From Herpetomonas samuelpessoai (Eukaryota; Euglenozoa; Kinetoplastea; Trypanosomatida; Trypanosomatidae), in the NCBI GenBank assembly GCA_030849835.1, contig JASAOC010002127.1, forward strand, positions 1-64,000: a stretch of DNA of 64,000 bases, in the 5' to 3' direction. Below the pieces are notes generated by a model, which saw only the letters and a list, made by a program, of their open reading frames with translations, was not told the DNA's origin and did not search any database. Below, piece by piece: positions 1-10,320 of the stretch (position 1 is the first letter of the stretch; every line of letters begins with the position of its first letter). The position numbers were made by a program, and so were the translations under genes.

Positions 1-124
1 GCAGCTGATCCTGAAGGAGCTTGCTGAGGGCGTGACCGAGGACGAGGTGAAGAAGATCACCGAGGCCCACTACATTGTGTCCCCCGACCTGAAGAAGATG
101 CCCCTCGCCCCTCCTCTGGAGTAA
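1..124 (+). CDS. Acetate:succinate / succinyl-CoA:3-ketoacid CoA-transferase, C-terminal fragment
   Basis: Only the last 40 codons are in the window; reading starts at base 2 and stops with TAA at 122-124. The tail contains the segment EGVTEDEVKKITEA followed by VSPDLKKM, the form seen at the end of family I CoA-transferase beta domains (a 'GxTxEEVxxxTEAxxxVxPDL' pattern). In trypanosomatids the mitochondrial member of this family moves CoA from acetyl-CoA to succinate, releasing acetate. The catalytic glutamate and CoA-binding regions lie outside the window, so the call rests on a short tail plus remembered gene order (a CoA-transferase gene lies near GRASP and TRAP1 in Leishmania and T. brucei). 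It could be another CoA-transferase. Confidence 0.62.
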   Translation, partial: QLILKELAEGVTEDEVKKITEAHYIVSPDLKKMPLAPPLE

Positions 125-2304
125 ACGGATGGGACCATAATGTGAGGATCTCTCAGTGCGAGTGATATTCGCTTTTCCAGGAGACTTGCTTTCTTATTGT
201 TTTCTCGAGAGAAGGAATACAGGATGTTTATGCATTCGCGAAGTTGTGCACTGCAGAGGTTGTTGACACCATGCACGGTGCTTTCCTTCTACCCAATGCT
301 GCCATGAGCGACGCTCACGAAGGTGTCGCTGAGGAAACCCGGGAAGAATACCATATCAGACCATACGTCTTTTTTTTTACCAGCACTGTAACGCTCCTCC
401 CCTTGCAAACGTGGTCCCTGACAATTTGTGCCGCGGTGTGCGTGACAGTTTGCAAGGGTTGCTTTTTTCTGGATACACTGACCTTTGACCCACGTGTGTC
501 CGAGTGCTGCATTTCTTCTGTTTTCTCTCCTCTTCACTTGTTGAAACTCAATACGAAAAAAAAAAGGAATAAATAATATGTTATTTCCTAATGGAATGAA
601 AATCCCTAAGCAACATCTTACTACTTCTTCGTGTACCAAGACAAGAGAAAAACCAGCTTGTCTAGTCAGGGACGTTTCTGTCCTTCTCCTTCACTCTCAT
701 CTTTTCACTTTCGCTTACAGCCTTTCTTTTTCCCACCCAAACTTGACTTTTTCTTCTTCTATCATTTCTCTCTCTAAAAATAAAACAAAAACAAAAACAA
801 AAACACAGCATCCATGTCGTGTCATGTGTCGGTGTTTCTGTTCGCACGGGAGAAAACGATTTGCCGCTCTTGTTTGCTTCTTCGACGGTCTCTCCTCTCC
901 TCGCGTGACTTCGTCCACAAGCGCTTCATCGCCTTGGTCGGATGACAGTACGCACTCCTGTTCTCTAATTTCTGCTGGTGCCCGAGTCGGAAGGAACAGA
1001 CAAGCCGTTCGATTTCATGTGACGGCAGGCGAACGGACAAGTGCTCTACTGTATGTCTTGCTTTTGCGAAGTTTGATGGCATCATCAAGCAACGTGGTTC
1101 CGTGAAATCGATCTTAGCAACGTGCCAGGGTCTCCTTCCCCAAAGGAAATGAACAGTGAAGAGGAACGGAACAGCTCTCTGCACACTCCATAGGTATGTT
1201 TCTTTTTCAAAGCCCTTTTCTCTTTACGTTTCTTTACTTTTCTTCTCTGTGATATCGTTAGCCTGACAAGGAAATGCAAAAAAAAAAAAAAAACTGGATA
1301 TGGACAGAGACATGACAGAAGCGGCAGGCGTAGAGATGGCGGGGCTCAAGAGGTCAAGCCATCCGGAATGTTAGGTTTTCATGAGGACACCGAAAATGTC
1401 TGTAGGTCTACCAGGTGCTTCCAGACATCGGGTGAGTTGGGGGCTAGAACGCCTTTCCACCGATTCTGGGATTCGTCGCCCTCCGCCTCCAGCCCCACCT
1501 CAAAAAACAAAAGGCGATATTGACGTTACTCAGTTTACCCGTGTCTCTCTCTACACGAAGAGGTCTGCGTCGTTGCTCTCTCGTGTACGTTGGGCTGGGT
1601 CTCCTCTTTGTGCGCCAGAGTGCACATGAATGGACTCAGCTGTGGACGCTATCTCCCAGCTCCACCACCGCCATTTTGCTTCTCTTGGCGTAATGCATTA
1701 CTGATAGGATATCAAGGGCTAGGGCAAACACTGGTTTAAAGGTATATTTCGTGAGTTGGCTCATCCTCACACCCTGCTGGTATATCACAAGCTCCCTGCT
1801 ACTGCGAAGGAACAGAAGGCAGTCGAAGGGCGTCCCCCGAGGACGGGTATTCCGCAGGAGCGGCAATTTTGAATACCTCTTTTTTTTTTGTAGGTCTTTG
1901 TACACCACCTGGTTTCACTCCTCCAATCAACCAAGACGGTGGAAGAGGCAGATTTTAGTGAAGGCATCACAGCTGTTACCTCATCTCTCTCTCACTCTCT
2001 CTTTCTCTCTCTCTTTCTTTCACTCTCGTTTCTAACTCCCTTCTGTGATTCATCTCCAATATCTATACCACCCTGAATATTCCAGGGAGCGTCTGTTCTT
2101 CCATTTTCCTTCCAATTTCTCCGTTCTCCCTGCTCCATTATATTTACTTTCCAAATATCCAAACCATTCTCTGTGAACGACCGCAGAGCATCCTCCTCCC
2201 GACACTTGGGCGTTCTTGCTACTCACGGTGCTAACGGTCAGGAGTTTCCATTGGTCTCGTCTCTGCCCAAGATACCTCCAAGGGAGTTCAAAGAGAAGCA
2301 GCAG
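125..2304. other. Long intergenic region (3' UTR of CoA-transferase, 5' UTR of NCA2 gene)
   Basis: About 2.2 kb without a credible gene. It holds T-rich runs near 365-375, an A-rich AAAAAC-type repeat at about 778-806, an A-run at 1277-1293, and dense CT-rich tracts at 1980-2035. The longest open frame with an ATG (578-1105) is pyrimidine-biased and looks non-coding. I see no RNA gene. Confidence 0.6.
1980..2085 (+). promoter_or_regulatory. Predicted polypyrimidine tract and trans-splice acceptor for the NCA2 gene
   Basis: A strong CT-rich tract (about 1980-2035) runs into a further C/T stretch ending in an AG at 2084-2085. A second candidate AG lies at 2185-2186 after another C/T-rich stretch. 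Both lie upstream of the ATG at 2305. In trypanosomatids such tracts direct spliced-leader addition and polyadenylation of the upstream transcript. Confidence 0.5.
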
Positions 2305-5300
2305 ATGAACTCCACTGTTGTCAATGTGGAAACCCCCATCTTCTCTCGCGACACCTTTGCGAGCACGCTCGCACGACAGTCCGCGAAAGTCTTCTCCCGG
2401 CTCGTGCACACCCCACTGGTCAGTATGCATTTAATGAACGGCGCGCTTACAGGGGCGGAGATTGACGCCACGGCGACGGCACGTGTCCCAAATCTGGAAG
2501 AGCTCGATCGACAGCTGACAGGGCTGCTGCGATGTCTAGAGATGCAATCCGCCATGGCTACGAGGGCTAAGGCATCGGACCGTGCAAAGGAAAGCGCCGG
2601 CGCGACGCTGCACCGAGAAGAGCAGCCGAGTGACGCCGTCGGTAGCCCACCACAATGCGCGGCCGGACGGCAGTCACCCTCGTGGATGGTCTCGGCGCCG
2701 ACACCTCTTGACGCGGTTTGTGAACCCTGCTGCGCTTATGAAGGACTCGGCGACGAGGCGGCGGCTTCAGGGGACGATGACCATGCGCCGGTAAAGGTGC
2801 CTGCCGAGTCTTTTTTTGTGCAACTTCCTAAATTTTTCTCCCGCGCTGGGGTTTCGAGATCGGCCAATGCGACAGAACGCCTCACCCGCGGGATGATGTC
2901 CGCAGCACCCCAGCCTCCACCAGACGCGAGCTTGTACCAGGGCAGTCACACAAACGGGGCAGCCGTCGCGAATGGTCGTAATGTCCCTCTCGGAAAGGAG
3001 CATGTGAGGCTCCCGCGGGTTGTGGTGGAGGCCTTCAATATTGTTGGCGCCATCGATGCCCTTCATCACCACGCCTGTGGTCATTCTCACCCACAGAGCG
3101 ACGCTTACCCTTCACGGCAGGAGCCTAGGGGTGCCGCTGCGCCAACAGGTGGGAAAGCACCGGCTCACCAAACCACCTTGTCCGGGGCAGCCAGCCCCCT
3201 CAACGCCACCCCTATCACGCAGGGGGTGGGAGATGCCACAAATACCCGTGAAGCTTTACCAAGGGTCCCTAGCAACGGGCAAACTGCCCATGGGGACGCT
3301 TGCGGTGAACGCGCGCAGTCTCTTGTGATCCAAATCGCCGCGCCAAGCAGTACTGCAGCCCTCGATGATGCCGCGCTACCAGCCGTACTTCCGCAAACAG
3401 ACATTCAGCCATGCGGCAACGATGGCGCTCTGCAACGAGCTCGGGCGTCCACCCCAGCACAAAGTGAAGATTCCACCAGCCGCTCGGACTCCTCACTTCA
3501 CAGGGCCTCTACAGCGGTGCCCTCCCCGACGGAGCAAACCAAGGAGTGGCGGTCCAACGACGAGAGACCTGCTGACTCGCAAGTACCACCGCGTGTGGTG
3601 AGCGAAACAACGTTTCTTCATTCTTCGGGCTCTAGTGCATCATCAAAGAAAGAAGAGCCAGTGTTGCACTCTGGAAGCAGGGAGCTGGAAAAGCATGTTG
3701 CTTCGCAGTCATCTCTCCCACCGCGGGTGCCTGTACAAGGAGGCTCAAGGGTGGTGCATGGGTCTCCTGGTAGCCCGTCGCTGACCAACGGGACGTCTGG
3801 CGCCGTCACGCGTGGTGCCACAGCGCGGGACTCCGGCTCCCTTCCAGATCCATCCTACATGCTCTGCAATCCTGACTACGCCGACCTGGCGGGCTGGCTG
3901 CACCTGCTGGTGTGGACCCGTCTAGAGGTGATTTACCTCTTGCGCGAGCTCTCCGCGGTGCAGGCCATGACGGCGTGGAGTGCGTGGTACTGGGCGTGGG
4001 CACAGGATCATCCACGCCAGGCCACCTTCCACTTTGCTCTCAGTTCCACGCAGTTCTGGCGCAGCGCTGTTCGTGGGGACTTTCGATCACCCGTCGCACT
4101 TGTTCACTTTTCCGCGAGCGGCCACATGATGGCGCTGAGGAGTTTATTTCGTCTGATTGTCAGCTGCGTTGGGGCAGCGCACAGCGCACTCGAGTCTCTC
4201 AACACTGTTGTCGCAGAGATCCAGCGGGAGGCCGAGATGACCACCTCCGACGTGGCAGCCGCAGCAGCGGCGATGCGCACAGCGAAAGGACACCACGCCT
4301 CCACGCATGGCCAAGCTCTCCCTGCCTCGGCAGCACCCGGAAATGTAGCTGCCATGATGGTCTACCATTACGGTGGGCCGCCTCCGCCCCCTCCACTTTC
4401 TCATGCGACGCCACGAAAAGACGGAACCCACATCCCAGGACAGACAGAATCAGCGGCGGCGCACGGCAACTCGGATGCTGCCGGCTCCCGCGCGAACCAT
4501 CCCTTTGCCAGCAGCTTCTTGGCCGGTGGCGGCACACATCCTTCCAGCAGCAGCGGCTGCAACGCTCTCTTGAACGGCACAAGCCTCTCCCATTTCGAGC
4601 AGCTTGGTCTTGTGAGCGGGGATGGCTCACCGTTAACGAGGCAGCGTTCCATGGCAGCATCCTTGCGACCTCCACTGCGTGAAGCTGCCTCGAAAGCTAC
4701 CGCGAATCCCGGGTTTGCCTCCCCGATGCGAAGCGTTCCTGGCGCCTCAGTGCAGACGCTATCTTCTCTCCCTAACGCGAGCAGTGACAATCTGCCTCAG
4801 GGTGTTGCGACACAGCCATCTTCACCAATAGACAGGAAACTCGCCACGGACACAGGGGACCACAAGAACTCCCCAGACGCGTTCAACCCTCACCGCGCTG
4901 CGCACGCACCGTGGGAGACATACAGCAACTCCACCGTGGGGGACATGAGCACAGCCTTACTGATGGGTGTCGCGGGTGGGGCGGAGGTAGGCCCACCACC
5001 GTGCCAAGCCTACGACGCTGTAGAAGCCCTCCGTGTGGCGGTGCTTTCCACCATCACACGCTTGAGTTCCTTGGTGGGGACGCAGGGGTTACCGTCGCAG
5101 ATTGCGGAAGAGACGCTCGCGGAAGGCGCAGACTGGCTGGCCAACCCGTTTGACGGAGACACGATGGTCCAGGACGGCGATGCGGACGCACAAGACGATT
5201 TGGTGGGCAGCGATGCAGGCAGCCGGCACCCCAGCCAGCTGGGCCTCGATGAGAAGTTCACCGCAGGGGGCATCCGAGGTCTGACCGCAACAATGAAGGC

Positions 5301-7275
5301 AGCAGCAGCACGGAATCACTCGTCTACCACCAACCTTGCCTCCCCGCAGCTCCGCCTCGGAGAGTTCCAGAACGCCCGCAAGGCGTCGCTGCGTGAGGGC
5401 GTGGTGGCCTTGCGCATGTGTGTGGGCCGCACTCGGTTCTTCCTTCAGTCCATGACGGACCTTATCCAGAGCGTGCATCGCCCGCCCCCATCGCGACACT
5501 GGCGCCGAGCGACCGTGGCTGCCGTGACCATCCTTCCGGCCTTTGCCTGGGTCTATACCAAGAGCCCGGCGGAGCTGCTATCCATGGCCAAGGCGGCCGC
5601 CACACGAATCGGACAGATAGTGCAGTCCTACGTGGTGATGCCCGCGCAGCAGCTGCACGAGGCCATCTTCTACGTTCGCCCTGGGGTGGAGGAGCGACGC
5701 ACATCCTTTGACAGAGACGCGCAGGCCCTGGCAAACATTGTGCGCGACTACCACGAAGACTACTTCCCGCAGGCGTCGCAGGAAGAGCTGAACCGCCTGC
5801 GGGACTACTCCCTTGACTGTATGCGCCGTGGTGTGGCGGACGACAGAGGCTTTGGCCTGATTGAGCAGCACTACCGCAACGCCGTCAAGCACCCGATCCG
5901 CACGGCTGTCTTTGGCGACCTCCCGCGCATCTTGTTGATTCAAATGTCCTTTCAGGCGCTGGAGCTCAGCCGTGTCACGAACGGCATGGACGAGGTGCTA
6001 GAGGGCAACGACCTCAACTTCAAGGTGATGGCGCTGATGCCTGTGTTTGCGGCCCTGTCCATTGGCGCGCTGTGGATGGGCATGAAGTGGCGGGCCACCA
6101 TGCTGCCCGTACGACAGCGCATGAAACTGATTTGGCGGGCCATCTATCGGGTGGTGACACTGGCGGAGGGAGAGGCGTCTGGGGCAGGAGCGGAGTATGG
6201 CGACGCGGCTGCGGCCGGCCGTGGCGCTGGCCCCGCTCCCTACATTCGTCCACCTCGTCATCCCCTCATGTCTCGGCAGGCTCAGCAATCTGCCTATGAC
6301 GAGTGGCGAGCACATCGCAGACAGGAAAGTCGATGGACACGCGACAGGCGGGTACGGGAGGCAATGAGCGAAATGGTGCCCCCACCGGAGGCGCGTGCCC
6401 TTAGAAGAGGTGCACACATTGCGGGCTCAAAAGAAACTGGCCGGAAGTCCTCAGACCATGATGAGAATGACGAGGGCGACGCAGGCGCAGTGAATGGACG
6501 ACTGGACGGGGATCCGGTCGGGAGTGGCACGTCGTTTGGAAGCCCTGAGCGCAAGTGGGGCGGCGAGGCCGGTGTCACAAATGCGAGCGTCACGACTGCG
6601 GCCTATGACTGTTCGGCGGAAGCGGATCGCGCGCACCGAGATGTCACGTTCGACACAAACGATGCCGAAGGAAACCTGCGACGGCGGCAGATGAGGCGAC
6701 CTCCCGAGCTACGTCTGGGAGGTCCAAGCAGCACGGAAACGGAAACGCCGAACTTGCATGACCACGTCTACCGGAGGCGGCGGCAGGGTCGCGGCAGCTA
6801 CCCTAGTGATGGTGCTTCCGACGACAGCGAGGGGGAAGAAGGTGAAGAAGTCATGGAGCCCTTTACGGCGGGCCGCAACGTGACGGCACGCAGCGGGGGA
6901 CACGTCTCACGTGGTCACCACACCTACGGTCACGGAAGGCACTCTCATCACACGACTTTTTATCAGCACGATCGAGACCTTGATGAGTCGGTACCCTTGG
7001 GGCAAGTTCGATTTGACGAGCCTGCGGCTGCGGCAGGCCCTGCGGGAGGTATGGATAACCTCTCCAGCGTGCGAGGCCTGAATAACTATGAGCAGGGCAT
7101 GGTACTTGTGCTGGTGCACCTAATGCGCTCCTTGGCCAGCGAGTACTTCCGCAGCTACGTGTTTTACCACGAACTCATGGAAGATCTAGATGATCTGGAG
7201 TCGATGCAGTGCTCCCGACACCAGCGTCTCGAGACGCTTCGTCGCATGAGCCATACGCACAGTTTTCTCCGCTGA
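2305..7275 (+). CDS. NCA2-domain mitochondrial membrane protein with very long disordered regions
   Basis: 1656 residues from the first in-frame ATG; the frame is open upstream to a GTG at 2173, but no ATG occurs there. Residues about 1060-1275 match the NCA2 family: a membrane segment near 1065-1085, then GDLPRILLIQMSFQALELSR and a 'MDEVLEGNDLNF' stretch leading into a hydrophobic helix ending near 1265. Yeast Nca2 is needed for proper expression of mitochondrial ATP synthase subunits 6 and 8. Residues about 515-640 form a folded, Trp-rich helical block that may be the N-terminal half of the NCA2 module. Residues 1-510 and about 640-900 are rich in Ser, Ala, Pro and Gly, and 1290-1560 is charged and disordered. 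The last 60 residues are helical. Yeast Nca2 is roughly a third of this length. The NCA2 call is firm; a role in ATP synthase expression here is inference. Confidence 0.82.
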   Translation: MNSTVVNVETPIFSRDTFASTLARQSAKVFSRLVHTPLVSMHLMNGALTGAEIDATATARVPNLEELDRQLTGLLRCLEMQSAMATRAKASDRAKESAGATLHREEQPSDAVGSPPQCAAGRQSPSWMVSAPTPLDAVCEPCCAYEGLGDEAAASGDDDHAPVKVPAESFFVQLPKFFSRAGVSRSANATERLTRGMMSAAPQPPPDASLYQGSHTNGAAVANGRNVPLGKEHVRLPRVVVEAFNIVGAIDALHHHACGHSHPQSDAYPSRQEPRGAAAPTGGKAPAHQTTLSGAASPLNATPITQGVGDATNTREALPRVPSNGQTAHGDACGERAQSLVIQIAAPSSTAALDDAALPAVLPQTDIQPCGNDGALQRARASTPAQSEDSTSRSDSSLHRASTAVPSPTEQTKEWRSNDERPADSQVPPRVVSETTFLHSSGSSASSKKEEPVLHSGSRELEKHVASQSSLPPRVPVQGGSRVVHGSPGSPSLTNGTSGAVTRGATARDSGSLPDPSYMLCNPDYADLAGWLHLLVWTRLEVIYLLRELSAVQAMTAWSAWYWAWAQDHPRQATFHFALSSTQFWRSAVRGDFRSPVALVHFSASGHMMALRSLFRLIVSCVGAAHSALESLNTVVAEIQREAEMTTSDVAAAAAAMRTAKGHHASTHGQALPASAAPGNVAAMMVYHYGGPPPPPPLSHATPRKDGTHIPGQTESAAAHGNSDAAGSRANHPFASSFLAGGGTHPSSSSGCNALLNGTSLSHFEQLGLVSGDGSPLTRQRSMAASLRPPLREAASKATANPGFASPMRSVPGASVQTLSSLPNASSDNLPQGVATQPSSPIDRKLATDTGDHKNSPDAFNPHRAAHAPWETYSNSTVGDMSTALLMGVAGGAEVGPPPCQAYDAVEALRVAVLSTITRLSSLVGTQGLPSQIAEETLAEGADWLANPFDGDTMVQDGDADAQDDLVGSDAGSRHPSQLGLDEKFTAGGIRGLTATMKAAAARNHSSTTNLASPQLRLGEFQNARKASLREGVVALRMCVGRTRFFLQSMTDLIQSVHRPPPSRHWRRATVAAVTILPAFAWVYTKSPAELLSMAKAAATRIGQIVQSYVVMPAQQLHEAIFYVRPGVEERRTSFDRDAQALANIVRDYHEDYFPQASQEELNRLRDYSLDCMRRGVADDRGFGLIEQHYRNAVKHPIRTAVFGDLPRILLIQMSFQALELSRVTNGMDEVLEGNDLNFKVMALMPVFAALSIGALWMGMKWRATMLPVRQRMKLIWRAIYRVVTLAEGEASGAGAEYGDAAAAGRGAGPAPYIRPPRHPLMSRQAQQSAYDEWRAHRRQESRWTRDRRVREAMSEMVPPPEARALRRGAHIAGSKETGRKSSDHDENDEGDAGAVNGRLDGDPVGSGTSFGSPERKWGGEAGVTNASVTTAAYDCSAEADRAHRDVTFDTNDAEGNLRRRQMRRPPELRLGGPSSTETETPNLHDHVYRRRRQGRGSYPSDGASDDSEGEEGEEVMEPFTAGRNVTARSGGHVSRGHHTYGHGRHSHHTTFYQHDRDLDESVPLGQVRFDEPAAAAGPAGGMDNLSSVRGLNNYEQGMVLVLVHLMRSLASEYFRSYVFYHELMEDLDDLESMQCSRHQRLETLRRMSHTHSFLR

Positions 7276-7828
7276 GGACGTGTAAAGGGTGTCTGGGGCA
7301 CAGCGATAGCGGAGACCTGCAACAGGCAGATTTGAACGGCGTTCGTTACTTTTCTTCGCTCCTCTGAGCACAACTAGTTTGGTTGCTCTGAGTTCCTCAA
7401 GAGCTTACAAGAGAATTAAAGAATTAAGTGGACATGCGTCTCATTGTTGTTCGTGACAACAACGGGAAGCTCTTCTTGTTCACGCTCACGATGTTATATA
7501 TTGGCGCGGTAAAAGGAAACCAGAGCAGAGGAACGGGAACATCATGTGTACATAATCATGAGTGACCACAACCGCGTTTTCGCAGCAATTCCTTCAAGTT
7601 TCACACTAACTTACTCGAAATACCCTGTTTTCTTCTTTCCTTAACGCAGAAAGAACCGCTCAAACGATCTCATTTTTATTTCAGCTGTTAGAGAATTTCT
7701 GCCGTCGCCCCTGTTCGTCTACACGTGCAACACACAGGATACACGGAACCCTTCCACACTCTGGCAGACACACCGAATAAAAAAAAAAACAAAAACAATC
7801 CTTACTTTTCACTGAAGTGTCCCACGCG
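7276..7828. other. Intergenic region between NCA2 and FG-protein genes
   Basis: About 550 bases. A TTTTCTTCTTTCC tract with AG at 7648-7649 and a second AG at 7683-7684 after an ATTTTTATTT run are plausible splice acceptors for the downstream gene. An A-rich stretch (about 7780-7800) lies in the presumed 5' UTR. Nothing else seen. Confidence 0.55.
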
Positions 7829-9493
7829 ATGCCTCCGAAACGCGCAGCAAAGAAAGCACCCGCGGCCAAGACGGCAAAGGCTACGGCCGCGGCCGCCGCC
7901 CGCCAAGCGAAGAAGGAGGCCGAGACGGAATCGCTCCGGCAATGGATCGCGGAGAACGACCCTCTGCTCGACCCGGCTCGTGAGCACCCCATCAAGTTTG
8001 ATGACATCTTCACCAACATCATCACCCGCAAGACGTTCGCGCAGCCCGGCGCCGGGCAGGTGCCGTATGACTGGTCCGACTTCCGCACCGCTGTCGAGGC
8101 CCGCACGGCGAACAGCCCGCGATGGTTTGTGCAGCTCCGAGAGGAGGATCTCCTCGCGGGTGCCGACGGCATGGACGGCGTCACGGTCAACTGCTTCGTG
8201 ATTGCTGAAACGGCTGAGCCGACACTGGCCCCAGCTGAGTACGTGGTCAAGGTGCACTGGCCGTACAGCGACGCGGAGGACAATGCGCCGGAGCGCATTT
8301 TACCGATTGCGGGCCAGGGCATGTGCTGGCGCCGCGTCGTCAAGAATGACGGCAGCGATGTCAACATGTATCTGCTGCAGAAGCGCACCGCCGGTGCAGC
8401 GGCGGGCAGCAATGGGGCTACGGGCGGCGCGGGTACAACCGCCGCTTCCTTTGGCTTTGGGGCTCCCGCGGCGACCAGTGCAACGTCCTCCTCCGCGCCG
8501 GCCTCCGGTTCTGCCGTCCCTCCCTCCTTCGGCTTTGGCTTCGGAAACGCTGCGCCTGCTGTGAACACGGCGGCACCCGCAGCTCCTGTATCATTTGGCT
8601 TTGGTTTCGGCAGTAACAGCAGCAGCGCCCAGCCCTCGTCGGCCGCTGCACCGGCCGCTTTTGGCTTTGGCAGCGCGCCGGCTGCTCCTGCAACAGCACC
8701 CGCTAACTTTGGCTTCGGCGCGGCACCATCGTCGCCTACGCCCGCTGCTCCCCCTGCCTCCCCTGTTGCCTTTGCAGGTGCCGGTGCCACAAACAGCGCC
8801 CCTGCCACCGCCCCTGACAACAACGACGACGGGTCTGTCAAGACGCAGCCGCTGTCCACCGCGGAGGTGCTCTTCTGTCTGTGGTCCAAGAAGCGCCTGA
8901 CGAACATGACGCAGGAAGTGAAGTCGGGCAGCCGCATCGTTCGTGAAAAGTTTCCTCTTGACGCCAACAAAAGCATAAAACTTGTCATGGAGAACGACCG
9001 CAAGGACAGCGTCACACAGACGGTGCGGCGCCTGCTGCTCAATCGCATTTTTGCGAAGCAGGACGAGGAGGCCCTCGAGGTCGACAAGTGGATCAACGAC
9101 TGCCCTGTCTACGATGAGGTGCTGACGACCGCCTTGCAGGCGTTCCGTGAGCAACACCTGAATGAACTCGCAGACGAGTCCGAGGAGTTTGCCAAGCTGT
9201 CCGAGATGTACAGTGGGAAGATGCAGACAGAGTTGCAGCGAATCATTGACATCCGGAACAAGGCTGCCCAGAAGGAGCTGGATGCCATTGAGGACATTAC
9301 GGAGCGCATCAAGGAGCACAAGCTGGCCGAGAAGTCCTCGTTTCGGCTGCTCAAGTATTACCCAAAGAACGACGTGCAGAAGTTCCGCCCATTCGGCAAG
9401 GTGAGTGGCATTTCCGAGATGGGTGAGACAGTCGACATCTGCGTGCCGCCAGCGCACGTGAACATTAACCCATTCACGGGCAAGCCGTCGTGA
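7829..9493 (+). CDS. FG-repeat nucleoporin-like protein
   Basis: 554 residues. The ATG at 7829 is preferred over an upstream in-frame GTG at 7817. The N terminus is Lys/Ala-rich, followed by a folded-looking domain (about 35-190). Residues about 205-300 hold five clusters of FGFG or FGFGFG separated by Ala/Ser/Pro-rich spacers. Such FG repeats bind transport receptors inside the nuclear pore. Residues about 340-500 are helical and probably coiled-coil (for example AEVLFCLWSKK onward and a Gln/Glu/Leu-rich stretch), ending in a short Pro-containing tail. FG repeats placed between two ordered regions fit a central-channel or linker nucleoporin. T. brucei has several FG nucleoporins of this size and I cannot say which this matches. 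A soluble FG-bearing transport factor is an alternative. Confidence 0.75.
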   Translation: MPPKRAAKKAPAAKTAKATAAAAARQAKKEAETESLRQWIAENDPLLDPAREHPIKFDDIFTNIITRKTFAQPGAGQVPYDWSDFRTAVEARTANSPRWFVQLREEDLLAGADGMDGVTVNCFVIAETAEPTLAPAEYVVKVHWPYSDAEDNAPERILPIAGQGMCWRRVVKNDGSDVNMYLLQKRTAGAAAGSNGATGGAGTTAASFGFGAPAATSATSSSAPASGSAVPPSFGFGFGNAAPAVNTAAPAAPVSFGFGFGSNSSSAQPSSAAAPAAFGFGSAPAAPATAPANFGFGAAPSSPTPAAPPASPVAFAGAGATNSAPATAPDNNDDGSVKTQPLSTAEVLFCLWSKKRLTNMTQEVKSGSRIVREKFPLDANKSIKLVMENDRKDSVTQTVRRLLLNRIFAKQDEEALEVDKWINDCPVYDEVLTTALQAFREQHLNELADESEEFAKLSEMYSGKMQTELQRIIDIRNKAAQKELDAIEDITERIKEHKLAEKSSFRLLKYYPKNDVQKFRPFGKVSGISEMGETVDICVPPAHVNINPFTGKPS

Positions 9494-10320
9494 GTGAAAC
9501 GGACAGAAAAAACAACAACAACAAAAACACCAGAAAAAGGCTCTGTAACTGAACATCCGACTCGTTTTATTTTGGCGTCACCCCGATTGTGTAAGAATGG
9601 TGTGGGCAGGTTGTGGTGTGATTCTTGTTTCACCCTCAAGGTCCGCAGAGATGAAGACACCCAGGTGGAATGTATGATTCCCGGAGTGCTCAGGTCTCCA
9701 AGGGCACACGATCTGTTGCATTAACGGTTTCCTTCGTTACAAGCTCAGCTTAAAACGAAACAGCGCCGACTTTTTTCCTTCTTCTTCTCCTGTCATTCGA
9801 AGAGAATTAAAACATATCCGTGCATTATTGGCATGTGGAGAAGGAACGAAAGCGTCCCCGCCTCCCCATAGATGAAAACTTGACCTGCCAAGAAGCAATG
9901 ATTGGAAAAGAAGTTTACTCCTCACGGTAGGACGACAGAACACAAATGTATGTGCAACCACCACACTGTTCACACGGCTAGGTATGGGTCTCTACTGCTT
10001 ATTGTCAAACCATTCAGCACAAGTGAGCGGGACGTCGCACGTGTGCCGCCGCCGTGCCCGGGGAGCATCCGATTGTTGATGTCCCAGGTGGGATGTGGTC
10101 ACTATCCAACTGTGCCGATATTTTCCCTTAATGGAGCACCTCCTGTTTCTCTTCATCTCTCTTCCTTTGCATAGAAAGCAATACGCAAAGATTTCATACG
10201 TGAGCTCGAGCCTTCTGGAATTAGAGTGTTAGCCCTCTCTCTCTGTCCGTCTCGTCGGTTTCGCTTACAGCATTTTTTTTTTTTTTTGCTCTTTCCCGAA
10301 GGTCTGCTGTTCACCACTTC
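9494..10320. other. Intergenic region, FG protein to proline-rich hypothetical
   Basis: About 830 bases. It begins with an A/C-rich stretch right after the stop (9508-9540). It holds a CT-rich tract with AG at 10269-10270 and a T15 run followed by AG at 10300-10301, either of which could be the splice acceptor for the next gene. No gene seen. Confidence 0.55.
10233..10270 (+). promoter_or_regulatory. Predicted trans-splice acceptor, proline-rich gene
   Basis: A CT-rich tract (CTCTCTCTCTGTCC onward) ends in CTTACAG with AG at 10269-10270, 50 bases before the ATG at 10321. The T-run at 10273-10287 with AG at 10300-10301 is the competing choice. Confidence 0.5.

Noticed and set aside
578-1105. 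175-residue plus-strand frame with ATG in the first long gap
   Set aside because: It includes translated A-rich repeat (KTKTKTKT) and T/C-rich sequence; codon composition is unlike the neighbouring genes. No homology is visible by eye.
2173-2304. Upstream extension of the NCA2 protein from a GTG
   Set aside because: Trypanosomatid nuclear genes start at ATG; the first in-frame ATG is 2305. The same reasoning removed the non-ATG extensions at 7817, 12224, 18343, 20779, 33767, 38331 and 47503.
7681-9096. 471-residue open frame on the minus strand, Ala/Lys/Pro-rich
   Set aside because: It is antisense to the FG-repeat gene; its low-complexity composition is a mirror of the FG and Ala/Pro repeats and GC-rich third positions. 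The sense frame has recognisable FG motifs.
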